A stretch of DNA of 64,000 nucleotides from Liopterus haemorrhoidalis (GCA_963971575.1 OZ020623.1:15378980-15442979), one strand, 5' to 3'; counted from the first letter of the stretch, positions 44,873 through 55,559 are shown. The notes: a model not told the origin generated them from the sequence alone. Numbers and translations: made by a program.

Positions 44873-45837
44873 TATTCACTTTTCCACATAATCGCCATTG
44901 ACAGTAATACATTTACGTCAACGTGGTACGAGTTTTTCAAGTCCGTCACGGAAAAAGTCTGAAGACTTCCCACGGCACCATTTCCGCACCTCCGCTATCA
45001 CCTCTGCATTCGATGAGAAACGCTTGCCCTTGAGATGTTCCTTAAGCTTTGGAAAGAGGAAAAAGTCACACGGCGCAAGATCTGGGCTGTAAGGTGGAAG
45101 AGGTAAAACGTCATGAAACCCGAGCTTCTCCAGTGCTCCGCGCGTTCTCTGACTTGTGTGAGGTCAAGCGTACTCTTTCTTGTGAAATAACCACCCCTTT
45201 GGCTATGTTAGTTTGTTTACACCGTCGATTCTCACGAACCAGTTCATCCACGAGAGCCACCTGCCTTTCACCACATGCAGACACTGGTCGGCCACTGTGT
45301 GCCCGATCATGGACATCCGTTTCAGCAGGACTTGCGTCTTTCACAGTCCTTACCCACCTCCTAACAGTACTCACATCAACACACGCCTCACAGTAGACGG
45401 CACTTAACCTTCGATGGATATCAATTGGCGCTACACCCTCCGCAGTAAGAAATCCAATGACTCGTTGTTTTAACCGCACATCCATGCCGGCCGTCATGTT
45501 TAGAACTGTCATGCGCAGATGTTGTTGAGAATCTCCGCGAGGAAGACTTATGTACAGATAATTAAGATAAATGGCAAACCACTTTTGACACGGTCTGGCC
45601 CGTCATTATAAAAGTTATGGCCATGGAGGCATTAGTTTTCAGTATGCCCTCGTAGGCTTAGTTTTATTTAATACACTGTGGAAACCAAGTATCACAAGAC
45701 CAAAAATTTCTGTTTCATTTTTAAAATAAATTTTTTCACTGAATATGTCTTTAAATTTACACCTAAATATTAGGTTAACATTTTCTTTACATTTGAAACT
45801 TGTCAAAAATGTCAAAATTCAACGTAGCAGCGCATGC

Positions 45838-46362
45838 GCGTATACTAATATAGCCTCTTCACAAGATGAGTTAGCACCTCGCGTTAACAAATAAAGTACT
45901 TGTTTAATTAATGCTGCTGTATCAAAAAATTTCTCAAATAAAATTTGTTAGCTATTGCTTTAATAGCAACTATTGTTAAATAAATTTTTTCGAAATATTT
46001 CTCTGTTGTGAAATATTCGCAAAAATCGACACGAGTAAACTTCCATTTGTAGTTAAACGATTTTTACTAAAAGTTGATCAACTCGTGACATTGATGTCAA
46101 AGGCATAAATATGAAGTTTCATACAAATACTTTTAGCCGAATTTGCTCTGCACGTGTACACGGACCGACAGACAGACAGACAGATAAACAGACAGGCAGA
46201 CAGACAGACAGACAAACAAACAGACCGACAGACATCATGCTAAAAATAGTCAAAACGTTATGTAGGGACCTCAATTCGTGGAGATCTTTCGAAATCTCGA
46301 AATGTCAAAATCAGTATGATCACAATACCTCCCTTATATATATATATATATATAAGGGAGGA

Positions 46363-46412
<50 letters not shown>

Positions 46413-46422
46413 CGGTCGGTAA
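45838..46422 (-). repeat. GTCY repeat family 1, copy 3
   Basis: Inverse of copy 1 (396-978) over most of its length: GACACGAGTAAACTTCC, AGTTGATCAACTCGTG, CACGTGTACACGGACC, then a CAGA/CAGACCGA tract at about 46166-46235, and TTGGCGGTCGGT at the end. An AT tract interrupts the terminal region. Non-coding; the 103-codon frame at 46111-46422 is a tract artefact. Confidence 0.7.
46339..46410. repeat. (AT)n microsatellite
   Basis: Two neighbouring TA runs separated by a short AGGGAGG-containing interruption, inside the GTCY repeat. Confidence 0.9.
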
Positions 46423-46424
46423 AA

Positions 46425-46951
46425 AGAAATCATAGTAACCAAAAATATAAAAACATACATTTACCTTTTATAACCGTTTAATAAAAATGCAGATTCAACT
46501 AAAAATTAAAACAATCAATGTAAAACTACCATCCTTTCCATTTTTTCCCTGTATTCCAAATTACACGAATTTTAAAATGTCGACAGAGCAAATCCGTTTT
46601 TTACTCCCGAAACAGACATAAACATTGAAGTAATCCGTGGCGATATTCACAGCAGTTGCTATAGTTACCCAAACCTGTTCTGATAAATCAAAAGGTATTA
46701 GGTGGAATCTACGGAGTTTACAGCAAGTAGGCGATATAATGGTCGTAATTATAATAATTCACATCACAGTTGTTGGTTTTCACACTCGAGCGCTGCTTTC
46801 GCTAGGAAAAGTGGAATTATTGTAGTTTAAATATTAGTTGGAGATTGTTGATTATTATAAATAAGACACGTAGTGAAGATGAAAGAGCATGAAGAAGATG
46901 TGGCAAATTTAAATGCTCAGTTCAAGGAAAAATAGATTTGTTATTATAATA
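46425..46951. other. AT-rich, nothing recognised
   Basis: No coding similarity or paired repeats seen. Confidence 0.4.
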
Positions 46952-47628
46952 AGGGTTGCCTCCTATATTTCGTGCTGCCATCTGACAACTGACGCTTCTA
47001 TCGTAAAGTTTGATATGACGGTATACATACTCAGAATATTTTGACGTACGAGTGCTATTTGTGTTGTTTACAGTAACTTGAAAATAATCATCTCGGCTAA
47101 AAATGTAATTAAATCATGAACATTTTCGAGCGATTATTTCTTATAACTTTCGACATAGATTAACCCAACAACAGTGCATCGATGTACTTAATGGCGACGA
47201 AGCACAAACAAGACGTTTTTGTTTATCGATGGTTTAAGGTCGCTTAAGGACGAATTTCGTAAAGGTTGTCCAAAATCGGTTGTTGTTCCGGAAAACATTG
47301 ATGCTGTGCATTAACTAATACTGCAAGATCGTCATGTGACTTTTCCTGAGATTGAGGTATCTTTGGGCATTAGTGGGACCATCATACATTCACTATTGTA
47401 TGAACATTTGGCTAACAAAAAGATTTTTTGCGTTGGATCCTACATAACCTGATAATCGCAGTGGAAAAAGACTCAATCAGAGTGGAAAAAGTGCTTCGAA
47501 AATTGGTTCAAACGCATACAAAAGTGTATTGATCTTCATGGAGAATATTTTGAAAAACAATAAAGCCACTTTTGTTGATAAATAATTGTTTTTGATCTCA
47601 AATTCCGAAATATAAGAGTCAACCCTCG
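46952..47628 (+). mobile_element. Internally deleted mariner (third lineage)
   Basis: Bounded by TA at 46950-46951 and 47629-47630. The left end reads AGGGTTGCCTCCTATATTTC and the inverted right end CGAGGGTTGACTCTTATATTTC. The plus strand carries decayed DNA-binding sequence (CIDVLNGDEAQTRRF, DEFRKGCPKSVVVPENIDAVH, ISGTIIHSLLYEHL). After a deletion it ends with a FENWFKRIQKCIDLHGEYFEKQ-like C-terminus and stop near 47564. The catalytic core is missing. Confidence 0.78.
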
Positions 47629-47759
47629 TAGAAGATCTAACTAGTATTGATACACTACATCAGTGATTCTGGATCTTTTAGTAATCGCAGGCTATTTAAA
47701 TCTGTACTAATGTATGAAAGTGAAATATATGTTTTTATGTCTCAGCTAATCTCAAATGT

Positions 47760-48493
47760 CCATTTTTTTACACTTTTGCCATTTAAGGGGCAGGTTGTTC
47801 AGGTCGGTAGTTTAAAATCCTGGCGGACGAGAGTCAATGAATTCCTGGAAGGCCAGTTTTACAGTATTGTCGGAATTTAGCTGTTTTGTTATTAAAAAGT
47901 TGTCCAAATTGCGGAAGAAGCGGTAGTTCGGGAAGGCTAGGTCTGGTGAGTATGGAGGATGATGAAGAAGTTCCAAATCCAATTCTTGTAGTTTTGCCAC
48001 AGTCATTTGTGCAGTGTGTGGTTTGCCGTTATCATGCAGTAAGATAGGAGTCGACCTGTTGACCAATCTAGGCTGTTTTTCTTCAATCTAAGTTGTTTGC
48101 AGTATATTTCTGCTGTGATAGATGAGCCAGTTTTCTTTGTTTTTTTGTTTTTAATTTACCTGTACGAAATTTGGCGAACCAATTTGATATTGTATGCTGC
48201 GTAGTAACACTAGGGTCAAAAACACTATTAAAGTTTCGCGCCATCTGCGATGCCGTAGTTCCACGTAAGAATTCATACTTCATAATAGTGCGAATTTCCG
48301 ACCGTTCTATTTTCAACAAAATTAATTTATAAAAAAAGTTTTTGCTTAGAGCATACAATGACTTCTTTAAACAGGCCAGATGTGTAACTTTCAAACAAAA
48401 CAATAGAACAGTAAAATATTAAGCCAATGTCAAATAATAAGCTGTTAAATTTGGCAATATTATTAACTACAAATTTCATTCTTGACGACCTGA
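47760..48493 (-). mobile_element. Internally deleted mariner (fourth lineage), copy 1
   Basis: Minus strand: a helix-turn-helix N-terminus (ERSEIRTIMKYEFLRGTTASQMARNFNSVF...TQHTISNWFAKFRTGKL) joins directly to the C-terminal half (VNRSTPILLHDNGKPHTAQMTVAKLQEL, HHPPYSPDLAFPNYRFF). The final catalytic Asp appears changed (APxD became FPN) and the first-Asp region is deleted. It ends with TGATA at 48491-48495, giving a TA border. The other end is degraded. A better copy is at 57867-59638. Confidence 0.75.
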
Positions 48494-48495
48494 TA

Positions 48496-49010
48496 CTAAA
48501 GATCTGGTTGCTACTCCAGGCTCAGAATGTGAGGGTAGAGCTGTTTTGGATACCGGAACATGTTGATATTAAAGGCAACGAAGCGGCTGATGTCGCTGCA
48601 AAAGCTACCTCCCACAGACCTATGATTCATATTTCAAGATGACGCAAAGAGTCATCTGAAACATTTAGTGTAAGCCAAATGGTAATATGATTGGAACAGC
48701 ATACAAAATGTGAAGCCGTGGGGTTCTTCTTGCAGGATTAACCGCATTGAGGAAACCGCCATTACACGTCTCAGCACAGGCCACTATTGGTGGACCCATG
48801 GACATCTCCTTTGGGGGGAAGAGCCCTCTATTTTTGAGACGTGTAACGTACATTTCTCTGTGTTACACATTTTAACTCAGTGTGTACAGTTCTTGGATGT
48901 CAGGAAGAGGTTACGTTTGTGCTATGATCTGCTTCAGTTGATGACAGATTACTCATAGACAGGCTGATACTTTACTGAAGGAATCAAACTTACTGTTTTT
49001 TGTATGTAGT
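48496..49010 (+). pseudogene. LINE RNase H domain fragment
   Basis: Encodes AQNVRVELFWIPEHVDIKGNEAADVAAKATSHRP, the conserved C-terminal part of a retrotransposon RNase H (W.P.H...KGNE.AD). It is followed after frameshifts by STGHYWWTHGHLLWGEE and LHILTQCVQFLDVRKRL. It is the uninterrupted homologue of 9361-10850 and supports that element's piggyBac boundaries. No RT remains. Confidence 0.8.
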
Positions 49011-49023
49011 TTTGCGCCTTATT

Positions 49024-49087
49024 TTAATGCGGACACCTTTATTTTGGATGTTTGCCATTGCTGATAGTACTAGGCTAGAATAGTAGA
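49024..49087. repeat. Inverted repeat flanking a Penelope-like fragment (left)
   Basis: About 63 bp (TAATGCGGACACC...GGCTAGAATAGTA), near-perfectly inverted at 50205-50268. The pair encloses the PLE fragment. Terminal inverted duplications are known for Penelope-like elements with rearranged pseudo-LTRs. Confidence 0.85.
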
Positions 49088-50204
49088 ATATAATGAGTAT
49101 TAGTATCGAGAAGATATAATACTTCAAAAGTAATATAAAAAATAAATAAATTCGAACGTTTCGGAAACTGCTCAACAATCTGTTTCCGTCTTCAGCGATC
49201 ACGAGAAGTGATAAACATTTCAGTTTTCTTCGAGTTTTTATACCGAGTATTGTAAGAGTGGGAGCAGGTTATAGGTGTGCTGCTATTGGTTGGGTGGTTG
49301 GGATCAGGTATGGGTAGGGACGAGACTACCTGCGGACGATTAACGACCGGATTAAGGTTGTTTGTCACATTATTGTGTGGTAATGAGTTGTTTGTTACCG
49401 GATTAGTGACTTGAGGATTAAGAGGATTGTTTTGAATAATGGAAAGCCAGAGTTGACAAATTTCTATGCTGGCTTGGCTGACAGCATCTCCAGAGTTTTC
49501 GATCAAAGCAGACTCTTTCAATTTTCTCTTGAACTTGTTTTCCTCATACATTATGGGTTTAGCATCTTTTCATTGGAAATGGTGTTCATTTTCCCTACGT
49601 TCAGCCAGTTTGGAACTGTAAATTTCGCGCTGCTGTACTTTCTTCTTATGCTCGTTTACCCTAATATGTAGAGGTCTGCAAGTCTCGCCAATATATTGTT
49701 TCCCGCACTGGCAGGGAATAGAGTAGACTCAGTTTTTGTTTAGGACAGATTTGGGTTTTGTACATGATAGGATAGATCTTAAAGTCGAACTCGATTTGAA
49801 GGCTACTTGGATATTATGCTTCTTTAGTATCTTACCAATTTTCTCAGATACTCCTTTATAATAGGGCATAGAGACATATCTCACTTCGTCAGTTCTATGC
49901 GCGTCATTTTTCTTATGATTGATAGCATCAGTAATAATTTTATGACTGTAGCCATTATCCTGTAAGGTGGAACGGATGTTCTTGAATTCAACTTTTAGAA
50001 GCCTTTTAGAAGAACAAATTACTTTGGCTCTATTAACTAGACTCAGTGCAACAGCTCTCATAGTGCTATTATGGTGGAATGAGTTGAAATTAAGATATAG
50101 ACCTGTGTGTTTTGGTTTTCTGTAGACCGTGGTTGCTAGAACCCCCTTGCCATTTCTGATTATCAATACATCTAGGAAAGGCAGTTGATTGCTAACTTCT
50201 ATTA
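49088..50204 (-). pseudogene. Penelope-like element: RT end and GIY-YIG endonuclease
   Basis: On the minus strand from 50204: SNQLPFLDVLIIRNGKGVLATTVYRKPKHTGLYLNFNSFHH (end of the PLE-type RT), LRSILSCTKPKSVLNKN, a TGA near 49735, then VYSIPCQCGKQYIGETCRPLHIRVNEHKK (GIY-YIG core with C.C), a second stop in HHFQ-stop-KD near 49570 and ENKFKRKLKESALIE. Most of the RT is lost by 5' truncation. The 3' trailer includes a hammerhead-core-like motif (49158-49195). The two in-frame stops make it inactive. Confidence 0.88.
49158..49195 (-). ncRNA. Hammerhead-ribozyme-like core
   Basis: Minus strand CTGAAGA, then a 6-bp stem GGAAAC/GTTTCC with a 13-nt loop, then GAAAC: the CUGANGA - stem II - GAAAC layout of hammerhead catalytic cores. 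It lies just 3' of the PLE coding region. Stems I and III were not resolved, so self-cleavage is not shown. Confidence 0.55.
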
Positions 50205-50268
50205 TTGTACTATTCTAGCCTAGTACTATCAGCAATGGCAAACGTCCAAAATAAAGGTGTCCGCATTA
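50205..50268. repeat. Inverted repeat flanking a Penelope-like fragment (right)
   Basis: Inverse copy of 49024-49087, abutting the truncated 5' side of the PLE. Confidence 0.85.
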
Positions 50269-50929
50269 ATATTGGACCATTACAAAATAATTTCAAAGAT
50301 ATCCTTATTTTAATGTTTTATTATTAGACTGTGATTCTTTTATTCAGTATGCGTATAAGATTTTATTTATTTGTTGTTTAATTTATGTTGATGAATTTAA
50401 CTAGGTTTTTATGTATGTGACTTTAACTAGGTATAGTAAAATTTATTTATGATTTATTTATTTTTATTTATTTATTTATTTATTTATTTTAAATGTATTT
50501 TACGTAACTCATATTTTATTATTTAACGTTATATTTTAAATTATGTGACTAACTAGATATAACAAATTTTATTTATGTACTTATTTATTTTAATTATTTA
50601 TTTTAAATCAAATTTTACGTAATTCATATATTTTTATTATTTGACTCTTTTATATTTAACTGTATTATCATCTGTAATCTATCTATACTAATAATTATTC
50701 ATGTACACTTAGTACCTAAACCATTCAGCTGTAGTTTGATAATGTATTCGTATAAACTATATTAATTATGTAATTTCTAACTGATTCTAAATCTTTTTAG
50801 CTCTGAGGAAGATTTGATTAAAATCGAAACGTAAGCTTAGTTAAATAAACTTTTTTTTATTTATTTCTACACCTGTCCGACTCCCATAAACTTAACTATT
50901 ATTGTTTAATTTATTAATTTTAATATGTT
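50269..50929. other. AT-rich region with (TTTA) runs
   Basis: Contains imperfect TTTA/TTTAT tracts around 50435-50610, and a motif at 50803-50830 annotated separately. No coding similarity. Confidence 0.5.
50803..50830 (+). ncRNA. Hammerhead-ribozyme-like core
   Basis: CTGAGGA, a GATTT/AAATC stem with a 5-nt loop, then GAAAC. It is followed by AAATAAACTTTTTTTT, similar to the context of the cores near 49160 and 52500. Probably a PLE remnant. The full ribozyme fold was not resolved. Confidence 0.5.
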
Positions 50930-51698
50930 GGTGTAGTCATTTAGATAGGCTGCGTTAGATGCAAATAGCCATCGTTTCGTGAGCCAAAATTTTTATCTAA
51001 CTTAACTAACGCATTCCTGAAGCTGACATCAAGTTTATACCCGGTATAGTCTTTTATTTGGCCATCTTTTAGAGAGCATTCTTCTTGGGCGGGTACCTTA
51101 AATTTTACCCTGGATGACCAATTTTTCTAGGTTGTCAAAATTCTTGCCTGACCGAAATAGGAGGATTCTTTGTTGAACGCACTTGGAAAGCTTGGCTGGA
51201 ATTTGGATTTCTTCTATAATTCAAGCATTAGTTTGCTTTGTGGTCCACGGTATTCACGATATGCGTCTCCAGAACCATCGACCGAGACTAGATTAACTCT
51301 TGTCTGTTGCTTTCAACGTCCAGGATTTCGCAACATAGAGATCAATTGGAAATACCAGAGATTGAACTAGTTTAATTTTTGTCTTCAGCATGATGTTCTT
51401 GCCTTTCCATATTCTCGTTAATTTGGTCATAGCTGATTTATCTAGAGTAGTGGTTATCAAAGTGCCACTGGTGTGCCGTTCATTACTTGTAAGGGTGCCG
51501 CGGGCGTGGTTTGAAATTTAGCATCGTATGCATTTTTATACGCATAATCAAATTTTACGCAAATAAATTAATGCAAACAGGTAAAAATTTTAAATTAATA
51601 TTTGAAAACCATAGATTTATCATGGTAATCATAGGTAGAAATAGGAAATAATTTCATTCAGCTTTTTGGACAAGAAGCGTTTATTTAAACAACACAAC

Positions 51699-51729
51699 GT
51701 TTCGCCAACAACATTGTTGGCTTCTTCAG
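51699..51729 (-). ncRNA. Hammerhead-ribozyme-like core (left arm)
   Basis: Inverse of the motif at 52497-52527: CTGAAGA, GCCAAC/GTTGGC stem, GAAAC, on the minus strand. Confidence 0.55.
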
Positions 51730-52496
51730 GTGGTATAACAATAACATCATAATAGAAAAACAATCTTATACAATCAATAATGAAATTTACCTATGTTAGT
51801 TAAACGTAACTATAACAGACTGTACATCAATCATCTCCAAGGATGGTGAAATTGCAGAAATTCATTGACAATAGTATGTACTTGAAGAATACAGAAAATA
51901 AGAAAACAGGAATTAAATTTCAATTAAATATTTGTAATATAATGATCAAAGATAGTGATTATTAATTAAATTTAACAATTCAACACAACTAAATAAACTA
52001 GACTACTGTCCAATATTAACAAAAATTAAATAATACAATGATATCAAGGTTCATCAACGGATCAATATGACAGGCAGCGACACTATCCTCCCTGACAACC
52101 TGGTACGCACAAATCACAGGGTTGACAGTGTCACCCTCTGTACAACATAATGCACCGATAACCCTTGAAATCATAAAATTTTGACAACCAACCAACTCCG
52201 TGAATAGAACCAAAAATAAGCAACGAATTTCGGGACAATCATACAATTCGACGTACCAATCCCTCAAAACAATGGTACGTACAAAGTAATGAGAGAATGG
52301 TACCTCAATTGGTATACCAAGTCCGAAGCCCAGAACCCTTAGGGACCTAGACACCTATTTTAAATGCAATTACAAATTGTAAAAACAATAAAAAAAAATT
52401 TAAACAGGTACAAACACCGGAAAAACCATAACGGTAACAGTTGGAAACCCAGTTGTATAAGATTGTTTTTCTATTATGATGTTATTGTTATAGCAC

Positions 52497-52527
52497 CTGA
52501 AGAAGCCAACAATGTTGTTGGCGAAAC
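52497..52527 (+). ncRNA. Hammerhead-ribozyme-like core (right arm)
   Basis: CTGAAGA (52497-52503), stem GCCAAC/GTTGGC with loop AATGTT, then GAAAC (52523-52527). This is the CUGANGA - stem II - GAAAC arrangement. A candidate stem III (CGTT...AACG) follows at 52527-52551. Stem I and the cleavage site are uncertain. Confidence 0.6.
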
Positions 52528-52739
52528 GTTGTGTTGTTTAAATAAACGCTTCTTGTCCAAAAAGCTGAATGAAATTATTTCCTATTTCTACCTATATTCA
52601 AAATTGGACGTTAAATACTAATCTACATGGTAATCATGTGTCGGATTATGTATCGATGCTGTACCGTCCATAGTTGGGTCGTGAAAGGGTTTTTACACTT
52701 GGGAAAAAAGAAAATATCATATCATATCTTCTCATTGTT

Positions 52740-55100
52740 TTTTAAAACGACAAGCCCTAATCTCAAAATCATTAGGAGAGGAGCTATCAATTGTTCTGAA
52801 TAAAATTATTAAGATGGCAAATTTTATGAAGGGTAGGCCTCTTAAATTACGGGTATTCGCAAAACTGTGTGAAGAACTTGGATCTGAGCATTTGAATCTT
52901 CTTCTGCATACAGTCAAATGGTTGGCCAAAGGACGAATATTGATTCGTGTTTACGAAAAGTAGAATAATATAATAATAATATATTTATTTAGCTAAATGC
53001 TAGTAATTACAATTTCAAACAATAAATCTAATTATACAAATGTTCTATAAAAAATAAATGTTAATATTTACAAAATAATACAATATTAGTATACAAAAAA
53101 TAGAGAGAAAAAAAAGTAATCTACATATACATAAATTTTATTTTTCTTTTAAATAGTGCAATATTCATACTGTGCTTAATATCACTGTCCAGTTCGTTGT
53201 ATTTTATTATACCTTTAATAAATATCGAATTATATGCTACATTTTTCTTTTTACATTCAATATAAAAGTTGTTCTTATTACGAGTGTTATAGTTATGAAT
53301 TACATTGCACTCAGTTAAAATATTTTCTCCACGACCACTATAGAATTTAACAATTCTAAAACCAATTTTGACTACAGAAAGTTAATATTCTAACACAAGA
53401 GTTGGAATGTTATTCTAAAGCACTTATCTTCTTATGCATTTTGCGTGTATTTCATTCCATCACTTGTTATGGAATAACTATTCCATACTTGTTGTCTTTT
53501 GTTTTTGCAGGGTTACATTAAGATATATGCAACGTTTACATTAAATAAATGCAACATAACATCCTAACTTAAAATAGTGGCCGATGTGCGGCAAATTAAA
53601 TTAAAATTAAACAAATAATAAATAAAAATAATAATTTAATTAATTGATTCATTTGTTATGTAATATAAATTATTTCGTAAGATAAAATGTTTGTTAAAAT
53701 AATTATTTGTTAATTTATTTTTCTTTTTGGTGGTCGTGGAGAAAGTAGGGTCTGTGACTCGGTTGGAAGAGAAAATTCGATGCTCGTGGTTCCTCACGCT
53801 CGCCTGCGGCTCGCGCTCTGAATGTTCCACTCGCATCGAATTTTCTCATTCCAACCTTGTTACAGAATATACTATTCAAAATATGATGGCATCAAGCCCA
53901 ATTTAATTTTGTGTAAAAAAACAAGAGTTTGGTATTCAATTTTATCTTTAATATTTAACCAGTTCAATGTTTTCAGCATAGCATCTATTTTAGTACGTCT
54001 GTTACAATGCAGTATAATTCGCATTGCTCGATTTTGTAATTTTTGTAATTTATTAAGGTCAGTCTCGTTACTTAAATACAAAATAGTCGCACAATAATAA
54101 AAATATGGTAATATTATAGTGTTAAAAACTAATTTTCGGGAATATAAAGATAAAGAAGTTCCTATTCTATACAACAGAGACAATTTTTTTGCTATCTTTT
54201 TACAAATATAGTCCACATGCCCCTTAAATTTTAGCTTCCTGTCAACTATGATTCCTAAATATTTTATCTCATCTACAACATCTATTACTTCTTCATTAAT
54301 TTTTATTTTCAATTGACTATCTCTAAAAACACTATATAAATTACTATTGCACATTACCATGGCTTTAGTCTTTTTTACATTTAGTTTTAATTTGTTACCA
54401 CAAAACCAATCATTTAATGCATTTAACTCAATGTTAATTAGACCAATCACATTTTGTAAATCATCACCACTGTGATAAATGATTGTATCATCTGCGAATA
54501 GATAAAACTTACAAAATTTAAAAATATGTGATATGTCATTTAAATATAAGACAAGCAGAACTACTGACTTTTTTTAAACAGGAAAACAAACTTGAATTTT
54601 GTGAATTGTTAAAAAATGAATTTTGGTGTACTAAATTCGCTTATATAACCGATATATTTGAATAATTGAATAAAGTAAATTCCAGCATGCAAGGAAGAGA
54701 TGAAAATTAGTTAAAATAGTAATTAGCTAATAGTAAAATTAGAACTTTTAAAGACAAGATAATATTTTATAAAATAAAAGTCAATGAAGGCAACTTGAAA
54801 AAGTTTACAAGAACAACTAAACCAAAAAAAAATTATTAAGTTGATTTATAAAAACTTCACATCACTGGGAACACAGATTTGCCACTATTTTCCTATGATA
54901 GTTTTGACTTGATACGAAATCCGATGGTGGAATTATCATTCAATCCTAATAAATTACAATTAAACTATAAAGAATGAGAAGAATTAATAAAAATTCGCAA
55001 TGATCGAACGTTGGAAATGAAATACTCTGAATTTTCATTACAATCCTATTGAATATTAATTCAGAAGGAAAGATTGAAGTTGGTAGAACATGAAATGCGA
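52740..55100 (+). pseudogene. hAT transposase (ZBED5/SCAND3-like), decayed and split
   Basis: Two recognisable stretches lie on the plus strand. 52790-52970 encodes LNKIIKMANFMKGRPLKLRVFAKLCEELGSEHLNLLLHTVKWLAKGRILIRVYEK, matching the region around the second catalytic part of ZBED5-like transposases. 54575-55090 encodes QENKLEFCELLKNEFWCTKFAYITDIFE and FDLIRNPM then EELIKIRNDRTLEMKYSEFSLQSY, the region before the C-terminal dimerisation motif. A LINE at 52972-54574 separates them. Stops and frameshifts are frequent. The BED finger was not recognised. Confidence 0.82.
52972..54574 (-). pseudogene. 5'-truncated non-LTR retrotransposon in the hAT element
   Basis: Minus strand from about 54560: VLYLNDISHIFKFCKFYLFADDTIIYH (RT motif C as FADD), then 54450-53872 encodes LNDWFCGNKLKLNVKKTKAMVM, IKYLGIIVDRKLKFKGHVDYI and LQNRAMRIILHCNRRT, followed by a stop and a long AT-rich 3' region ending in ATTATT repeats near 52972. 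The motif set suits the CR1/Jockey group. The catalytic aspartates remain, but the N-terminal RT, endonuclease and ORF1 are lost. Confidence 0.85.
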
Positions 55101-55559
55101 GTATGTTTGTCCAAAATACGCAGAAATATTAAAGCAATTATGTAAAAAATTACATGAAGCTCATGTATCACATTAATTTTTTGTGTATATTTTGTTCTCA
55201 CTTAAAGAATATATTTTTAATTAAAAAAACATATTTTCCTAAGATAAATAAAATGTCTTTATAATTGCATGCACATGATGTTCATGAATATCCGGCACCC
55301 CCGGATATTTTACATAATCGATTTGGGGTGCCTTCACATTAAAAAGTTTGAGAACCACTGATCTAGAGCAAAACGATATTATTTTCCTCTGTGTATCCAG
55401 CCTGGTTCGAAATAACAGATCCCAAGTATGTGAAATACTTCACTACGTTTATACCAAGCAAATGAGTTATAAAATATAATAGCTTATAAAATATATATAC
55501 AATACCTTTGGGAATTAGAATATCGAAGACAGCAGTGTTAACTTACCTGAAAATAAAAA

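Larger units (their letters stand above)
43487..45652 (-). mobile_element. Internally deleted mariner, copy 2, hosting a Mos1-like mariner
   Basis: Outer element with CGAGGGCATATTG ends and TA at 43485-43486 and 45653-45654. Its own sequence is about 890 bp. The N-terminal domain lies at 45111-45512 (FLTAEGVAPIDIHRRLSAVY, VRRWVRTVKDASPAETDVHDRAHSGRPV) and C-terminal codons at about 44890-45110. The middle carries the same deletion as the copy at 30915-31787. A second mariner (43601-44872) is inserted at a TA. The copy at 30.9-31.8 kb shows the empty site as CACTGATATATTCAC at 31017. Confidence 0.9.
51634..52594. mobile_element. Inverted-repeat unit with PLE-type ends
   Basis: Arms 51634-51773 and 52454-52594 are almost identical inverted copies (one mismatch noticed), enclosing about 680 bp without a recognised ORF. 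Each arm carries a hammerhead-core-like motif. An ATGGTAATCAT word lies on both sides (51624-51634 and about 52627-52637), a possible target duplication. The arm sequence CCTGAAGAAGCC...GGCGAAACG is typical of Penelope-like 3' regions. Confidence 0.7.
51448..55360 (+). mobile_element. hAT transposon (ZBED5/SCAND3-like), 3.9 kb
   Basis: Ends TAGTGGTTATCAAAGTG and, inverted, CAGTGGTTCTCAAACTTTTT. Flanked by perfect 8-bp duplications ATCTAGAG (51440-51447, 55361-55368). It contains a decayed transposase and two later insertions: an inverted-repeat PLE-like unit (51634-52594) and a minus-strand LINE (52972-54574). It is itself inserted in LINE sequence. Confidence 0.9.
50930..55460 (-). pseudogene. 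Non-LTR RT C-terminal fragment split by a hAT element
   Basis: Minus-strand pieces lie on both sides of the hAT at 51448-55360. 55460-55369 encodes VKYFTYLGSVISNQAGYTEEN (RT thumb). 51439-50930 continues DKSAMTKLTRIWKGKN, ATDKS, NLEKLVIQGKI and TRPRRM, the usual C-terminal order of endonuclease/RT LINEs. Removing one 8-bp duplication lets the frame run through ALDKSAMTK. Frameshifts and stops are common. The coding remainder is confined to about 50930-51439 and 55369-55460. Confidence 0.72.

Noticed and set aside
52016..52354. 112-codon minus-strand ORF between PLE-like arms
   Set aside because: No resemblance to RT, endonuclease or other known proteins; kept only as part of the inverted-repeat unit.
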